Below are positions 11,137 to 22,026 of a stretch of DNA of 64,000 nt, one piece after another; the stretch's first letter is position 1, and every line of letters begins with the position of its first letter. Made by a program: the position numbers and the translations under genes. The DNA lies in the NCBI GenBank assembly GCA_021234155.1, contig JAJEKV010000039.1, positions 4,074,745-4,138,744 of the forward strand, written 5' to 3'. This stretch comes from Isoetes taiwanensis (lineage: Eukaryota > Streptophyta > Lycopodiopsida > Isoetales > Isoetaceae). The notes under the pieces were generated by a model. That model was not told where the DNA came from, did no database searches, and worked only from the letters and a program-made list of their open reading frames with translations.

Positions 11137-14130
11137 AGGAGCACGAGTGTTGTAAAGGTGGGGTGCAAAAGCTGGCTGCAATTGTGGGTTCTAATATCTT
11201 GGTTGTTGCCTCTAGCTCAGCTAAGGCTGGTGTCCTCACTGCTTGGAAACCTTCCCTTAATGTCACTTTTACTCAAGTAGACTAGACGGTGGATAATAGC
11301 CAAATGGATGGATAAGGGGCAAGAGTGGGGGATTGTGAATGTGTATGCACCTAATCAGCCAGGTCAGCGAGGCAATCTATGGGCCACCTTATGAACTAAG
11401 ATTATGTGGCTCGGTCATAATGTAGCATGGCTACTAGTTGGTGATTTTAATATGGTTGAATTTGAAGTGGATAGGTGTGGTAGAGGTACACAGGTTGTTT
11501 AGGGATTTGAATGTGAGCAGTGGAGGCAGCTTGTGCTGGACTGCAGAATGGTAGAGGTTGACAGAGACCAGTCTTTCACGTGGTATAACGGCTGGACTGG
11601 ACCAGGTAGAGGTAGAGCTTACGCTCGGCGCGATCGTGGGTATTATAATGTAATAGCTGCTGGCTTACTGGGTAACTTGCAAAGGACAAATATGTTGGAT
11701 AGTTCCATATCTGATTACAATCCACAATGGCTTTTGGTTATAGCGCCAGTGCGTAGACGAGCTATAAGAACCTATTTCAAACTTAACACTCGATATTTGT
11801 CAGACCCTGAGTTTACTGATGGCTGCAGGCGTGCCTCGTCCTCCCATTTTCTCGTCTTCGATGTATGTCTGGGGTTGTTGACGCTTTGGCAGCAGTTAAA
11901 TCCTTTGCTACGCAGTGGGGACGTATGAAGGCTCATGCAACTAGAGGCCAGTTACTAGCTTTGCATATGGAGCTTCAAATGTGTCGTTCACAAACCTCTT
12001 CATCAGATATAAGAGAGAAAGAGTTATTAGCAGAAATAAGAAGCATTGAGTCTATACATGCAACTCAAGCTCTCGTTAAGACCTGTTTGGATTGGTCTAA
12101 ATTGGGAGATAGGTGCTCTCACTTCTTCTTTAGGGCTGCCAGGAGAAGACATGTGTCAAGCTCCATATTTTCGCTACTTCTACCTTATGGCTCCGAAATT
12201 TCTGATGCTGCACAGTTGAAGCAATTTCTTTTTAATTATTTTTCTTCTTTTTTTGCTGATCACTCTCTGTCCTTCCAAGAGGACATGCAGGAGGCAGTTT
12301 TATATAAGATCCGTCCTATTATTTCCCCATAGCAGCGTGTTCAGTTGGAATCAAGTATTACTGTGGATGACTTGCATTTTGCTGCAGACTCTTTAAAGAA
12401 GAATAAGTGCTCAGGCCTGGATGGTTTTCCTGCAGATTTTTTCCAAGCTTATTGTAAGTGGCTAGACGATGATGTCTTCAATGCTTTCTCTTAGTTTCAC
12501 CGGTTCAAAAGCTTGGATAAGATCATCAACACTGGTTGCATTTCACTTATCTCTAAGTGCAAAGACCTAAAACCATCTCGGATTGGCGCCCTATAAATTT
12601 GTTGTCGATGGTGTATAAGATCTTTGCTAAGGCCTTGGCAGAGAAAGCGAGGGATATCTTGGCAGAATCTATCTCCTCCACACAATCAAGTTTTTTAACT
12701 AAGTGCTGCATTCTTGATAATGTGGCTACAGCTTATGAGGGGATGTATTGGGCATGGCCTAAAGGGTTAGCACATTGTATATCTCAAATTGGATTTTGCT
12801 AAAGCCTATGATAGTATAGATTGAAACTTCCTGCAAAAATGCCTTATGGTGTTGGGATTTGGAGAGTTGTTTACCAGGTATGTTATGAAGCTCTATCTTT
12901 CTGCTCGGTCTACTGTGCTTTTTCAAGGAGAACCATTGGTTGTGTTTCCTGTTGGTAGAAGAGTTCGACAGGGATGTCCCTAGCTTCGTTATTGTTCACT
13001 ATTGTGGCAGAGGTATTGTCCCAGATGTTCTCTTCGGCTACTCAAGATGGTGTAATTCAAGATTGATTATAGAGAACAAATCTCAAGAAGTTTGTAATCA
13101 GTATGCCGATGATATATTTCTCTTTCTAGTGGCTGAGAATGATAATCTTCAGAATGCTAAGCTTTTGCTAGACTCTTTCTCGCTGGCATCAGGGGTTCTT
13201 ATTGGGTGGCTAAAGTGCTCTGCTTTATAGACCTTGGATGTGGATGTTCCTCCCTTGTGTTTATGAGTATCCATGGAAAGTGCTTCCTCAAGGGAAGGCC
13301 ACTAAATTCTTGGGCATTTTTTGGGTATACCTCTACTTTAGATGCACGTGATGTTATAGTGGAAGGCCTGCGTAAGCATCTTTTTTGGTGGAATACAACT
13401 AAGCTCTCTTTGGCAGGGAGGATAGTAGTTGCTAAGCAGGTTCTCAGCAACACTTACGTGTACATGGCATCTGCTGTATTTGCCTCACAAACAAAGTTTC
13501 AAGAGGTTATTGCAATTGTCCGTAACTTCATTTGGGCAGGTACTGAGATAGACGTGGTTGTGAAGGTCGCTTGGTCCACATGTATCAAACCAAGATTTGC
13601 TGGAGGTCTAGGTATGATTGACTTTCATTTACAGAGTAAAATTATGATACATAAGTTCATTTGTCGCTACTTGGCGGGCATGGTACATTCGCCTGGAATG
13701 AGGTTGGTTGTGCAAGCACTTGGGCAGTGTATTCCTTTTGGGAAGCCAGCACTTAGAGCAGTTCTTCCTTGGTGTCTCTTTTATCATATATCCGGATGTT
13801 TCCCCCTTCTTGGTGCTTGATTCTTGGGAGACAGTTCGTGTGCTATTTAGGATTAATCCAGGTTTGTGCGCAAAGGTAGGTTCTTCATGCTGGCGGATTC
13901 CTCTGGATAATCGCCTTTGTGTGCTACTGTACATCCATTCTCTCAGCGACCTTGGAGGCTTACTGGTATTCTCACAGTTGGTGTTTGGTATGAGGCTGGA
14001 CACTTATTGCCTTGGGATGCTTTTTAGACTAAGTTTATGCTATCTCGATGGGGCAGAGCTCTGTGGCAAAAGCTGGCTGATATTCTGCCAGCGCTCCTGG
14101 GTCCTCGCACGTTACGGGTGGCATAAATGA
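11137..14130 (+). pseudogene. LINE ORF2 relic: endonuclease plus reverse transcriptase
   Basis: The endonuclease part shows WGIVNVYAPNQPGQRG at about 11330 and LLVGDFNMVEFEVDR at about 11440, then SFTWYNG. Reverse-transcriptase pieces follow in shifting frames: KKNKCSGLDGFPADFF (about 12400), SDWRPINLLSMVYKI (about 12578), a LDFAKAYDSID block (about 12790), RRVRQGCP (about 12960), and the catalytic QYADDIFLFL near 13100. The post-palm region (13206-13820) has LSLAGRIVVAKQVLSNTYVY and GGLGMID. At least six frameshifts or stops make it dead. Order and orientation match a plant L1-type ORF2. Confidence 0.85.
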
Positions 14131-14211
14131 CACCATTTTTAGCCCTAAATAATAGCGCTAATTAAGGGGGTTTAACTGAATTTTTAAATTTTATTTTAGC
14201 ACTAAATCCCG

Positions 14212-14466
14212 CCCATGGGCCCGGGGGATGCACTTATACATAAGGGGGGTATGGCATCTGCGTTCGGAGGGTAGCAAAAAACCCCCCTTGTATACGCAAT
14301 TTAAAAAGGCAATTTGACCCCTCTGTGTATAGATATTGCTCCAAATTAGTGCCTAAAAACACCCCTAACCCCTAAGTATACGTACGCAAATGGCCCAAAA
14401 AACACCCCTCCGTTGAACTCTCATGGGTTATACACTGATCAAAGGTGAATCCCCCGGGCCCATGGG
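14212..14466. repeat. 255-bp element with 18-bp perfect inverted ends
   Basis: CCCATGGGCCCGGGGGAT at 14212-14229 is matched exactly by its reverse complement at 14449-14466. Inside, 'tatacataaggggggt' pairs with 'accccccttgtata' about 30 bp on, and further copies of an AGGGG/CCCCT block near TATAC occur. It looks like a nested foldback or MITE. It immediately follows the decayed LINE. Confidence 0.55.
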
Positions 14467-14549
14467 ATCCTAAACCGTCGAACCTTTCCCCCCTTTCCTT
14501 CTTTCTTGGAGTTTCTTGGATCGGATTCAGAAACATAGCTGCTCCCCAT

Positions 14550-14865
14550 CGAGATCCCCGTACTCTACTTGGTTAACTGGCGGGATCAAATTGTTGTGAC
14601 TGTACTGCTCCTACAGCAGTAATTATCGAAATCCGTTATTTGTACCATTCTAAACAATTGCCAGTCATTAGATTCAACAAAATCCCCAATCGAGATCCCA
14701 TTTCCCTGCTTGGTTAACTGGCCAGAGTAAATTGCTGTGACTGTGCTGCTTCCACAGCAGTAATTATCGAATTCCGTTATTTGTACCATTCTAAACAATC
14801 GATTGCCAGACAATCGAGATCCCATTACCCTGCTTGGTAAAGAGCTCGGATCAAATTTCTCATCT
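14550..14865. repeat. Tandem repeat, about 2.3 units of 120-143 bp
   Basis: Units start with CGAGATCCC at about 14550, 14693 and 14815. Each carries 'cttggttaactgg' or a decayed form, and the two full units share 'cagcagtaattatcga' and 'ttgtaccattctaaacaa'. The third unit is truncated. Any reading frame across it is incidental. Confidence 0.7.
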
Positions 14866-15119
14866 GAACAATTTCCTAGACTCAAGAAAAGTTGTTTTAG
14901 TGGTAAGCATCTAATCTTTGTTGACAAATCTTTGGGAATGGTAAATAATGTGGAAATGGTTTCATTCTATTATATTTCATGCTTCTATATTGAAGACAAA
15001 GGTTAATGTAGCAGGTGTGGAGGATTGCATTCTAGGTGTGGAGAATTTTTTGGACTTGGTATCAGCGGAAAGTACAGCTTAGTAATGTTTGGTCGTGCAA
15101 GTTCAGTAGTTGATGCTAA

Positions 15120-15580
15120 CGAGTTTAGCATTTGGTACTATGTTTGCAGACAATCAGCTAGCAAATTATGCTAACAGGTTATATTGGTACTATGTTTCGC
15201 AGGCAGTACTTGCTAGTTAATATGTGCTGTGTACCCGAGTTACTTAGTGATTTCGTGCTATGTTTGCAGGCAACATTTGCTAAGTAGCAGGTTACATTAA
15301 GAACGCGAATTTTGTGCTACACTTGCAGGCTCAAATTGTTATTAGCGGTGGTTGCTAAGAAGATGAATTTTAGCGCTAAGTTAGAAAGAGTTAGCTGCTA
15401 TTTAGCATGACATGCTAAGCATTTGCTATTTTGCAGACAGAAGGCCCAAGGTAATTGGTGTTCATGACAATTAGTAATTATTTAGAAAAAGTAGCAGTTC
15501 ATTGCTAAGCTCTTAGAGTTAGTACTATTCAGGATACTTAGTGCTATGATTTGGATTGGTTTAGTTTTTTGCAGACACAA
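15120..15580 (+). repeat. Imperfect 'GTGCTATGTTTGCAGG' repeats upstream of a transposon-type gene
   Basis: Variants of 'ggtactatgtttgcaga' recur at about 15133, 15186, 15257, 15313 and 15424, each in a stretch rich in 'gctaa' or 'ttagc'. Irregularly spaced, degenerate repeats just outside a coding unit resemble the subterminal repeats of plant DNA transposons. Each also resembles an intron acceptor (TTTGCAG), so alternative non-coding first exons are another reading. Confidence 0.4.
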
Positions 15581-15628
15581 TGAAGAACTTCCCGTGATAT
15601 ATAATTTCACAGCTGGTGCAGGAATAGA

Positions 15629-17304
15629 ATGGCAACAAAGAAAACTCAACCTAAAGTGACCATAGACGAAGAGGAAGCAAGGAGGATGTTTGACACATCT
15701 GTGTTGCCTTCTGAGGGCATGACCTCTTCAGATGTAAGAAAGGCAGATGTGGCTGAAGATGAGATAAGCATAATATTTGGCTGTGTAAAACTGGTGGGTA
15801 CCAAGCAAATTTATAAGTCTAGTCGAATGAATCCACTATTTGTGGATCAGTTTATGAACATCTACAGAAGATGTTTCCAAAGAACTGATGTTTGTGTTGG
15901 AGAGATTGGGAAGTTTTTTGCACGGGCATTCACTTTGCATGTGAGAGGACAAAAGATTAACTGGCAGTTATTTGTGGTTAAAACGAAGAAAAGTGTTACA
16001 GCTAAGGTTGAAAAAGAAGATGAGTATGAGTCCTTATTTCCTCATACATGTTGGTTGTGTAGTGGACTATTCTGTCATCAACTCCTCGATTGCTGAGTTA
16101 GATAAGCAGAAGGATGACTTGAATGTTAGAGTTAAAAGTGCAGCCAGTGAAATGAAGGAAAAAAGGAAGTTGTGGAAGAAGTGCAGTTACGAGGTGGATG
16201 CTGCAAAACAGCAAATTGAAGCAGCAAAGGTCAGGTGTGAGCACTCCAGTGTCATTACATTCTTGTCGTCAATGCTGGTTTCCAAGGAAAAGGAACTTTT
16301 GGAGGCGACAACAGCATACAAGAGTATGGAGGAAATTCACAAAGGGGTAATTGCTAATGACCTTTGCAATTACATAGTGCTCAATAATTTTTCTTTCTGT
16401 TTCATCATTCTTTTTATTTTTAAACAGGCAGAAGACGAAGAACATAGACTCCAACCAAGGCTGGAGAAGTTGAAAGAAATAGCTTCATCTCTAAATAAGA
16501 TGTCTGGACTGCAACTCAACCTTCCATTTTTGGAACATCCAAAATTCTCTACCGTAGCATTTGCAAAATTACAAAGTTGTTCTTTCTGTACATATGCCTA
16601 TGACCCACTTTGTGTCTTAGCCATTGTTGCACATTGCATGCACAGTTTTCGTCCAATTTGCGCTTACATATGTTTCTCAAAGAGATCAACTTGTCCCTCT
16701 TGTGAGAGCCAGATGCCTCATAATTGGTTCAGGTCCATTGGACTTCCATGTAGATCTGCACTGGAATCTGCTCCCAATTATAGTGCAGTGCAGTCCATTG
16801 AATGCACTCAAGATCCATCATTAAGCACACTTGCTGACTTGGAGGAGCCTGATATAATTATGCAATTCATTGACGATTGCACTTTATTATCTTCCACAAG
16901 CCCAAACTTGAAGAGAGACAATGCTGAACAAAGTAATAGTTGTAAAAGACTGAAAAGTAAGTTATTCTTGTGAAGTATAACCACTTTGGATTTTTCTTCT
17001 ATAAGTACTTATTTAGTTTGATAATTTGAATGATGCAGGCTCAAGTTTAGATATTTTAAACTCTATAGTTGACATTTCTAACAGAATTGAAGACAATGCT
17101 GTGCAAGTAATAGATGAAGAATGTGAAGCAGTGTTGAAGAATATAGATGATTATGTTTCCAATTTGGACAAATGTGCTGATATTGTGGAGAATACAATCA
17201 CAGAGGAAGAAACTGATTTGGCATCAGTTAAAGAATCTCCTTCTAAGAATAATTCCAAGCAGGTTTCCTCCAGCAAACGAGCTCCATCCAAATCAATAAA
17301 CTAA
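15629..17304 (+). CDS. Transposon-type coiled-coil / zinc-finger protein, copy 1
   Basis: I do not recognise a named family. The N-terminal frame starts at ATG 15629 and includes KFFARAFTLHVRGQKINW. After a frame change near 16030-16080 comes a long charged heptad-rich coiled coil (about 16100-16500) containing EMKEKRKLWKKCSYEVDAAK. A clear intron, 16347-16427, joins MEEIHKG to AEDEEHRLQPRL in phase. A Cys/His cluster follows: CSFC, then AHCMHSFRPIC, then CPSCE, close to a RING-like finger. A second intron (donor after RLK, acceptor at about 17038) joins to an acidic tail ending in the Lys/Ser-rich SSKRAPSKSIN at 17304. The N-terminus, coil and finger resemble the minus-strand region at 62.8-64 kb. 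The frame change may be a missed intron or a frameshift. Confidence 0.5.
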
Positions 17305-17559
17305 GAAACTAAGGTGATTCTAGTGTGTTTCTTTCTGCATGTTGTACTGATATAATTTCTCTAACGACATGAGCAAATTAATGCATCCAGAATCAATGAG
17401 CCAGACATGATCTGCTGCTAAGATCTCCGCATCCAGATTGAGAACTTGGGCCTCTCAAATGTCAATATCACTATGTGATACATGAACAGCATGAAAAACA
17501 TTAGTTTCTATCAAAGCGAGTTGTTCTTCTTCTGTTGGTGCATGAGGAGATGGCTAAGC
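17305..17559. other. Spacer between transposon-type gene and Copia relic
   Basis: AT-rich sequence with no supported gene or repeat. Confidence 0.4.
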
Positions 17560-18020
17560 CTTGCAATATTGAGCAAATTATCTTTTTAATTTCTTGTAGT
17601 TATGCTTCAAACGACATTTGATGCCACAATATCACCATGAGAGAGGGCCTTTGGAGCTAGAACCAGCATTTGATGAAGACTTGTTGAAACATTTTTTTCT
17701 AGATTTATCATATTTATTAAATGAAGCCAGAGAATACATAGCTTTTGAATAATGTGCTGATTTTTCATTTGTTGACTTCTTGTGTTCCATGTCAAAATCA
17801 TTTATTTGGTGATGTAACTGAGGAAAAGATACTTGAATCTTGTGTTAATACTTGATAAAGATCCTTGACATGCTGATAATCTTTGGATAAACCATTCAAG
17901 GCATACAAGGTGAGCTTGATCTCATCCATAATACCACTTGCTCCATGATTCTTTTCTTCTAAGGTCTTAATTGTTGAATATAATCTCTTGTATTTGTGCA
18001 ATATTGCAGTCATAGATTAT
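17560..18020 (-). pseudogene. Copia gag remnant with degenerate zinc knuckle
   Basis: The minus frame at 17798-18013 reads like a Copia gag middle region: ILHKYKRLYSTIKTLEE, then LTLYALNGLSKDYQHV. Downstream on the same strand the sequence continues with SRKKCFNKSSSNAGSSSK and a CCHC-like remnant (YCGIKC then KHNYKK) interrupted by a stop. No protease, integrase or reverse transcriptase follows. It is a fragment of an LTR retrotransposon capsid gene. Confidence 0.6.
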
Positions 18021-18059
18021 TCATTTTTTCTTAAAGAGAGAAGTACTTTCCATTACCTG

Positions 18060-18400
18060 CACGAACACATGCATTGTGTGTCAAGGTTGCACCAAGAAAG
18101 GGAGAGAAGGGAATGCACACCAATATCCGAGAGCGCAAGCTCCCAAAACAAAGGCAAATTGAAATTGTATTCAATGCTGTATATCAATACAAAAGTACAA
18201 TGATATAAACAAAACGGTGATACTAAGAATAGTATTAGCCGTTCAACCACCGCCCACTAATAACAGCTGTTACTTAGTTAGGTCGGTGCTCAGTGCTGAT
18301 AAGGTGCTGATTCAGCACGTATTCAGCACCTATGTGCTGAGTGCTGTCAATGCTGTCAGTGCACCAGATAGTGATCTCGATATCATATATCTCGACACTC
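18060..18400 (-). mobile_element. Candidate Copia LTR
   Basis: On the minus strand a purine tract AAGGAGGAG at about 18400 is followed by TGTCGAGATATATGA, the look of a polypurine tract next to a 5'-TG LTR start. The following sequence holds repeated GTGCTGA/TCAGCAC words and a TTTGTTTATATC stretch, and runs to around 18060-18085. The exact CA end and target-site duplication were not identified. Confidence 0.4.
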
Positions 18401-18481
18401 CTCCTTGATGAGAGATCGCCATCTCCATGCTCAGTCTCCTCCTCCTGGAGATAAGATCTGAATCTTGGTCAAGACTGTCAC

Positions 18482-19640
18482 TTAATCAGGGTTATCTGAA
18501 AAGCTCAAAAACCAAGTTTGCATGAAGAGGTCATCTCTATTCTCTCTGATAGGTAAATAGACCTGCTGATCAACCACTGTATCAGGAACAATAAGTCGAT
18601 AAAGTTTGTCTTTGATATCCATAATTGTTTTGCCAAGAGGAATACGAAAATTATTTCCATGCATAGCCTCGATATAGGCAATAGAAGCATCAGATATGAG
18701 TACTTCGTTAAGACTTATGGATTCAACAACCATAAATGCAGCTACTCCAACGCTAGGTCGAAATTCTCCATGAAAATCAAACCTTAGTACCTTCACTTGA
18801 CCCTGATCAAGTGTTGCTAGAAGTAAAGAGTCAAGTGCTCCTCCTTGTTTTGGAATCATGATCATATATGATGCATATTCAACTCCTTCACAATCAAGTG
18901 AATTAAGATCTCCTCCTTGATCTGGAAACAGAAAAGAGTTGAGTGCCATAACAGGTGCTGGAAGTGTTGGAAGTGTTGTAATTGCTGGAAGTTTCTGTAA
19001 TCCGAACAGAAAAATCAGTTGATCAGGTGTTAGAACCTGAGTGCCTCCTTGCATAAACGCCACCAAAGTATCAGAAATGAATTTCACTTGATGAAGTGTT
19101 GCTACATTGCCTGAAAATGGGGAGAGGAAGGAAACATCAAGATATCCTAGCTCAATGGCTGAGGTATCTATTAATCCTTGCTTGAAAGGTGCTGGAATAT
19201 CAGAAATTGGCATCCATTTATTGGGTGTTACTGCATCATCTGATATCCAGAACGTAGAAGGATCTAAATCCACTACTTCATGCTTAATAAGAAGAGATAA
19301 TCTGCTGCCAATGTGCTTCTCCTCCTCATCGTGCTCATCCCCATTTCGGGTAGATTGAGTCTTTGAATGCCCTACTGCAAAGTGAGTGGCATGATCATCT
19401 TTATCTGCATCTTGCCTCATCATGATCTCCTCCTTAATAGAAGTGATTGCTTGATAGAAGCCCATATCTTTGTCTTGCATGAAGCTGCTGCACAAAGAAT
19501 CAAATGCATTAGGTAATGACCTGACGAAGAAAAATAGTTGCATCGATTGTGAGATCTGATGCTCTTCTCCAAAAGCTTCAATCTGCTGGAAGGCGTGCTT
19601 CATGTGATCTGAGAACTCGTCAAGACTTTCAGCAGTCCTG
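18482..19640 (-). pseudogene. Copia-type gag N-terminal fragment in a 373-codon frame
   Basis: The frame is open for 373 codons. Its first 100 residues resemble Copia gag (UBN2-like): ESLDEFSDHMKHAFQQIEAF (partly in the overlapping frame above 19603), FFFVRSLPNAFDSLC, then SIKEEIMMRQ. The rest, after about residue 105, carries repeated PDQGG/PKQGG-like words and matches nothing I know. Its 3' end lies about 80 bp before the candidate LTR on the same strand, so it may be the internal region of a short non-autonomous Copia element. Upstream it joins LINE sequence near 19640. Confidence 0.5.
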
Positions 19641-20169
19641 CAGGACGTAGCTGCAGGACATCGTCAGCGAGGGGTTCAAGTCTCATGGGCTGCTCTACTC
19701 CTGTCCGTGCATTGAAATCCCCAAGAAGGACGACCCTACCCAACTGCTTGTGCTGCTGTATATCATCATATAGATCGACATAAGGGTCCATCCTATCATC
19801 GGAGTGGCTACGATAGAAGGGGCTCTCTGCGTGAGGGAAATAACAGGCGGCCAGAAAAAGAGGGTTGCCACTGGCATTATACACACGAACCCACAAGTAC
19901 CGGTTGTGTTTGTCTGTCTTCTGGAGGGTAACCGAATGTGCCAAGGTTGTCCGGTAGTAGCAAGCAACCCCACCATGACCCCTCTGTCCTGTACATGTAT
20001 TGAAGACCGAGAAATGTTGGTAACCCGGCAGATCATGTAGCCTGTGCCTAGCATGCTCCCATGTCTCCATGAGAAAGATGAGATCCATATCGGCTGCCAC
20101 GGAGTTGAGACTGTCCCCCTTCTGCCAAGGGAAGCCTCGACAATTCCATGAGACCACCCGGAGGCACAA
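19641..20169 (-). pseudogene. LINE apurinic endonuclease domain, 3'-truncated
   Basis: Start of a LINE ORF2 with a well-kept AP-endonuclease domain that nicks target DNA. Visible are VSWNCRGFPWQKGD near the N-terminus, DLIFLMETWEHARH, GHGGVACYYR, RYLWVRVYNASGNPLFLAAC and VVLLGDFNARTG. The Asn, Glu and Asp-x-Asn positions expected in this fold are present. It stops in LEPLADDVLQLRPAG and then turns into Copia gag sequence, so no reverse transcriptase follows. The ORF1 of the same element lies immediately upstream. Confidence 0.85.
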
Positions 20170-20172
20170 TTC

Positions 20173-21725
20173 CTATTTGTCAGCAGCAGTGGTATGCGTA
20201 GCCTGAGTCGCAGGGGGACGATGGGAAGCAGAGGCTGAGTGAGAAGTAGATGGAGCGAAGGCAAAGATGTGGTCGAGGAGGGTGGGTCGTGGGAGGGGAG
20301 CGGGGAGAAGGGGGGATGTGGTAGGAGAAGCGAAGGGGGCCATGTTCATTTCGCGATTGGGGCTGCGCGGGGTTTTGCAGCAGCGGTAGCGGGCGGAAAA
20401 TGTGCATCCCGCCTCAACCAATCTCGCGGCACCCCTTGGTGGCGGATGCCTCGACCCCCACAAGCTCCCCCGCCTGCGGTGTGCCTCCTGTTGTGCGGGT
20501 GTGAGGTCCCGGTCCACGTATAGAGATGTCCCCTTCAGCATCTTGCCCTGGCGTAATATGGCATCACGCACCGGCGCATCCGCAGAACCGCGAATATGAC
20601 AATGCGGTAACGATTCGTGCACCGAGCCCCATGGCGGTCGCTCGGGAAATGTGAACTGGCTCCAGGAATGTCATCCGATCGAGAATGTGTGTTCGGATGT
20701 TGTGGGCGCAGACTCTCCCCTCCTCTTCCGGCATGCCCCGGACTACCGATTGTGGCCTCCGCCTCAAAGCCTTTGGAGTTCTACCTACCAGCGGGTCAAA
20801 GATGGGCGAGGGCCGGGCCGTGGCCGGGTGGTGATGGTGGTGGCCGGGATGGCGGGGTGGCTTGAATGCGGGCAAAGGCGCGGGTCCCGGTCGGCCGCCG
20901 CGTGCAGGCCGTGCATACCGGGGGGGCGGGTAGCGGCCCGAGCCGCCGCCCTCGCCCCCGCGGAAGTCGGGAGCACTCTTGCGTGGCTTCGGCCGCTTGG
21001 CCATCTCCATCGCTTGCACCGGCTTTGCGGTGACTATGAACCCGGTAGGGAGACCCCGCCCCTGTCTATGGATGGCTGCCCGCAACCCCGGAGCTCCAAG
21101 CTCGAGTAGCGAGGCTTTCGAGCCCCAACACACGCGAGGCCCGTCGAGCCGGGCTTGTTTCTCCGTCGTTACTCACGAAGAACACGAAGCTATGTCCGGC
21201 ATGCGCAAGAGCGGCTGCGCTCCCCGTGCCATGGTGGTGGCTTCCTCAACCTCTAATTGAAGCCGAGACACGGTGACCATCGTCTCGTGCATTGCCCGCT
21301 CCCTCTTCTGTGTCATGGTGTCCAGAGTGATGAACACAGAGTCTAGGTGGGCCCGCATGTCGTGAGCTCTGCCGGCCTGTTCCGTTCGAAGTGTGCCGGG
21401 CCAAGACCATCTTCTACATCTTTGTGGTCGGGTCTCGGGCACGTGATGCGGTTCTTCTCACCCCGAAGTTGCCTTGAGGCACAGCACATGGGGTGGGGAC
21501 TCCATCTCCACCGCCATGCCAAAGCGGCACTGTTAGCCTCAATACGAGCACTGTTAGCCTCCACGCCCGCTTTGACGTGGCTCCAGTTCTCTGCCGAGGC
21601 AGGAGTTCCTGTGTGGTCTGAGCAATCAATCCCTTCCGGCCGGGCTGGCCACGCTGAGGGGGACTTAGCCTTAGCCCGAATGGGGCAAAGAGGGACGAGG
21701 GGAGGGGGGTTCCATGGCTAAACAA
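20173..21725 (-). pseudogene. GC-rich LINE ORF1 region
   Basis: Minus-strand frames 21414-21725, 20564-21133 and 20173-20622 together look like a LINE ORF1. They include a Pro/Gly/His/Arg-rich linker and a C-terminal block DAILRQGKMLKGTSLYVDRD followed by LTPAQQEAHRRRGSLWG, the pattern seen at the end of many LINE ORF1 proteins (nucleic-acid chaperone-like). The frames are shifted against each other, so it is broken. The endonuclease starts just downstream. G+C is far higher than in the flanks, and plus-strand frames here are GC shadows. Confidence 0.6.
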
Positions 21726-22026
21726 CCATTCGAAAAAATAAAAAGATTAATTAGACAGCTTAAATAATATAATTAATTAACTAATTAAGTAGACAATAAA
21801 TAATTAAACAATTTAGACAATGCTGAGAAATTTTTTCTCGCCTCATGAGGCGAGAATGGGCATGATTCCTCCCTTATGTGCTCCCCAAGCCTTCAGTAGA
21901 AGCCCCATGAGCGGATGCCCAAGGTAAGAAACGGGCCCAAATATTTCTTTTGTTGGGCACCCATTAAACATTATACACAAAATAAAAATAAAACTCAAAG
22001 GAATTAAACATTATAATTCTTCCCGA
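21726..22026. other. AT-rich spacer with a 22-bp perfect palindrome
   Basis: TTCTCGCCTCA plus its exact reverse complement occupies 21835-21856. The rest is low-complexity AT-rich sequence. Confidence 0.7.

Noticed and set aside
18482-19603. 373-codon open frame as a cellular gene
   Set aside because: Its N-terminal part is Copia gag, it lacks recognisable domains after that, and it sits between a LINE junction and a candidate LTR.
20239-21109. Plus-strand frames over the GC-rich LINE
   Set aside because: Low stop density comes from high G+C; the minus strand carries the LINE ORF1 pattern and endonuclease.
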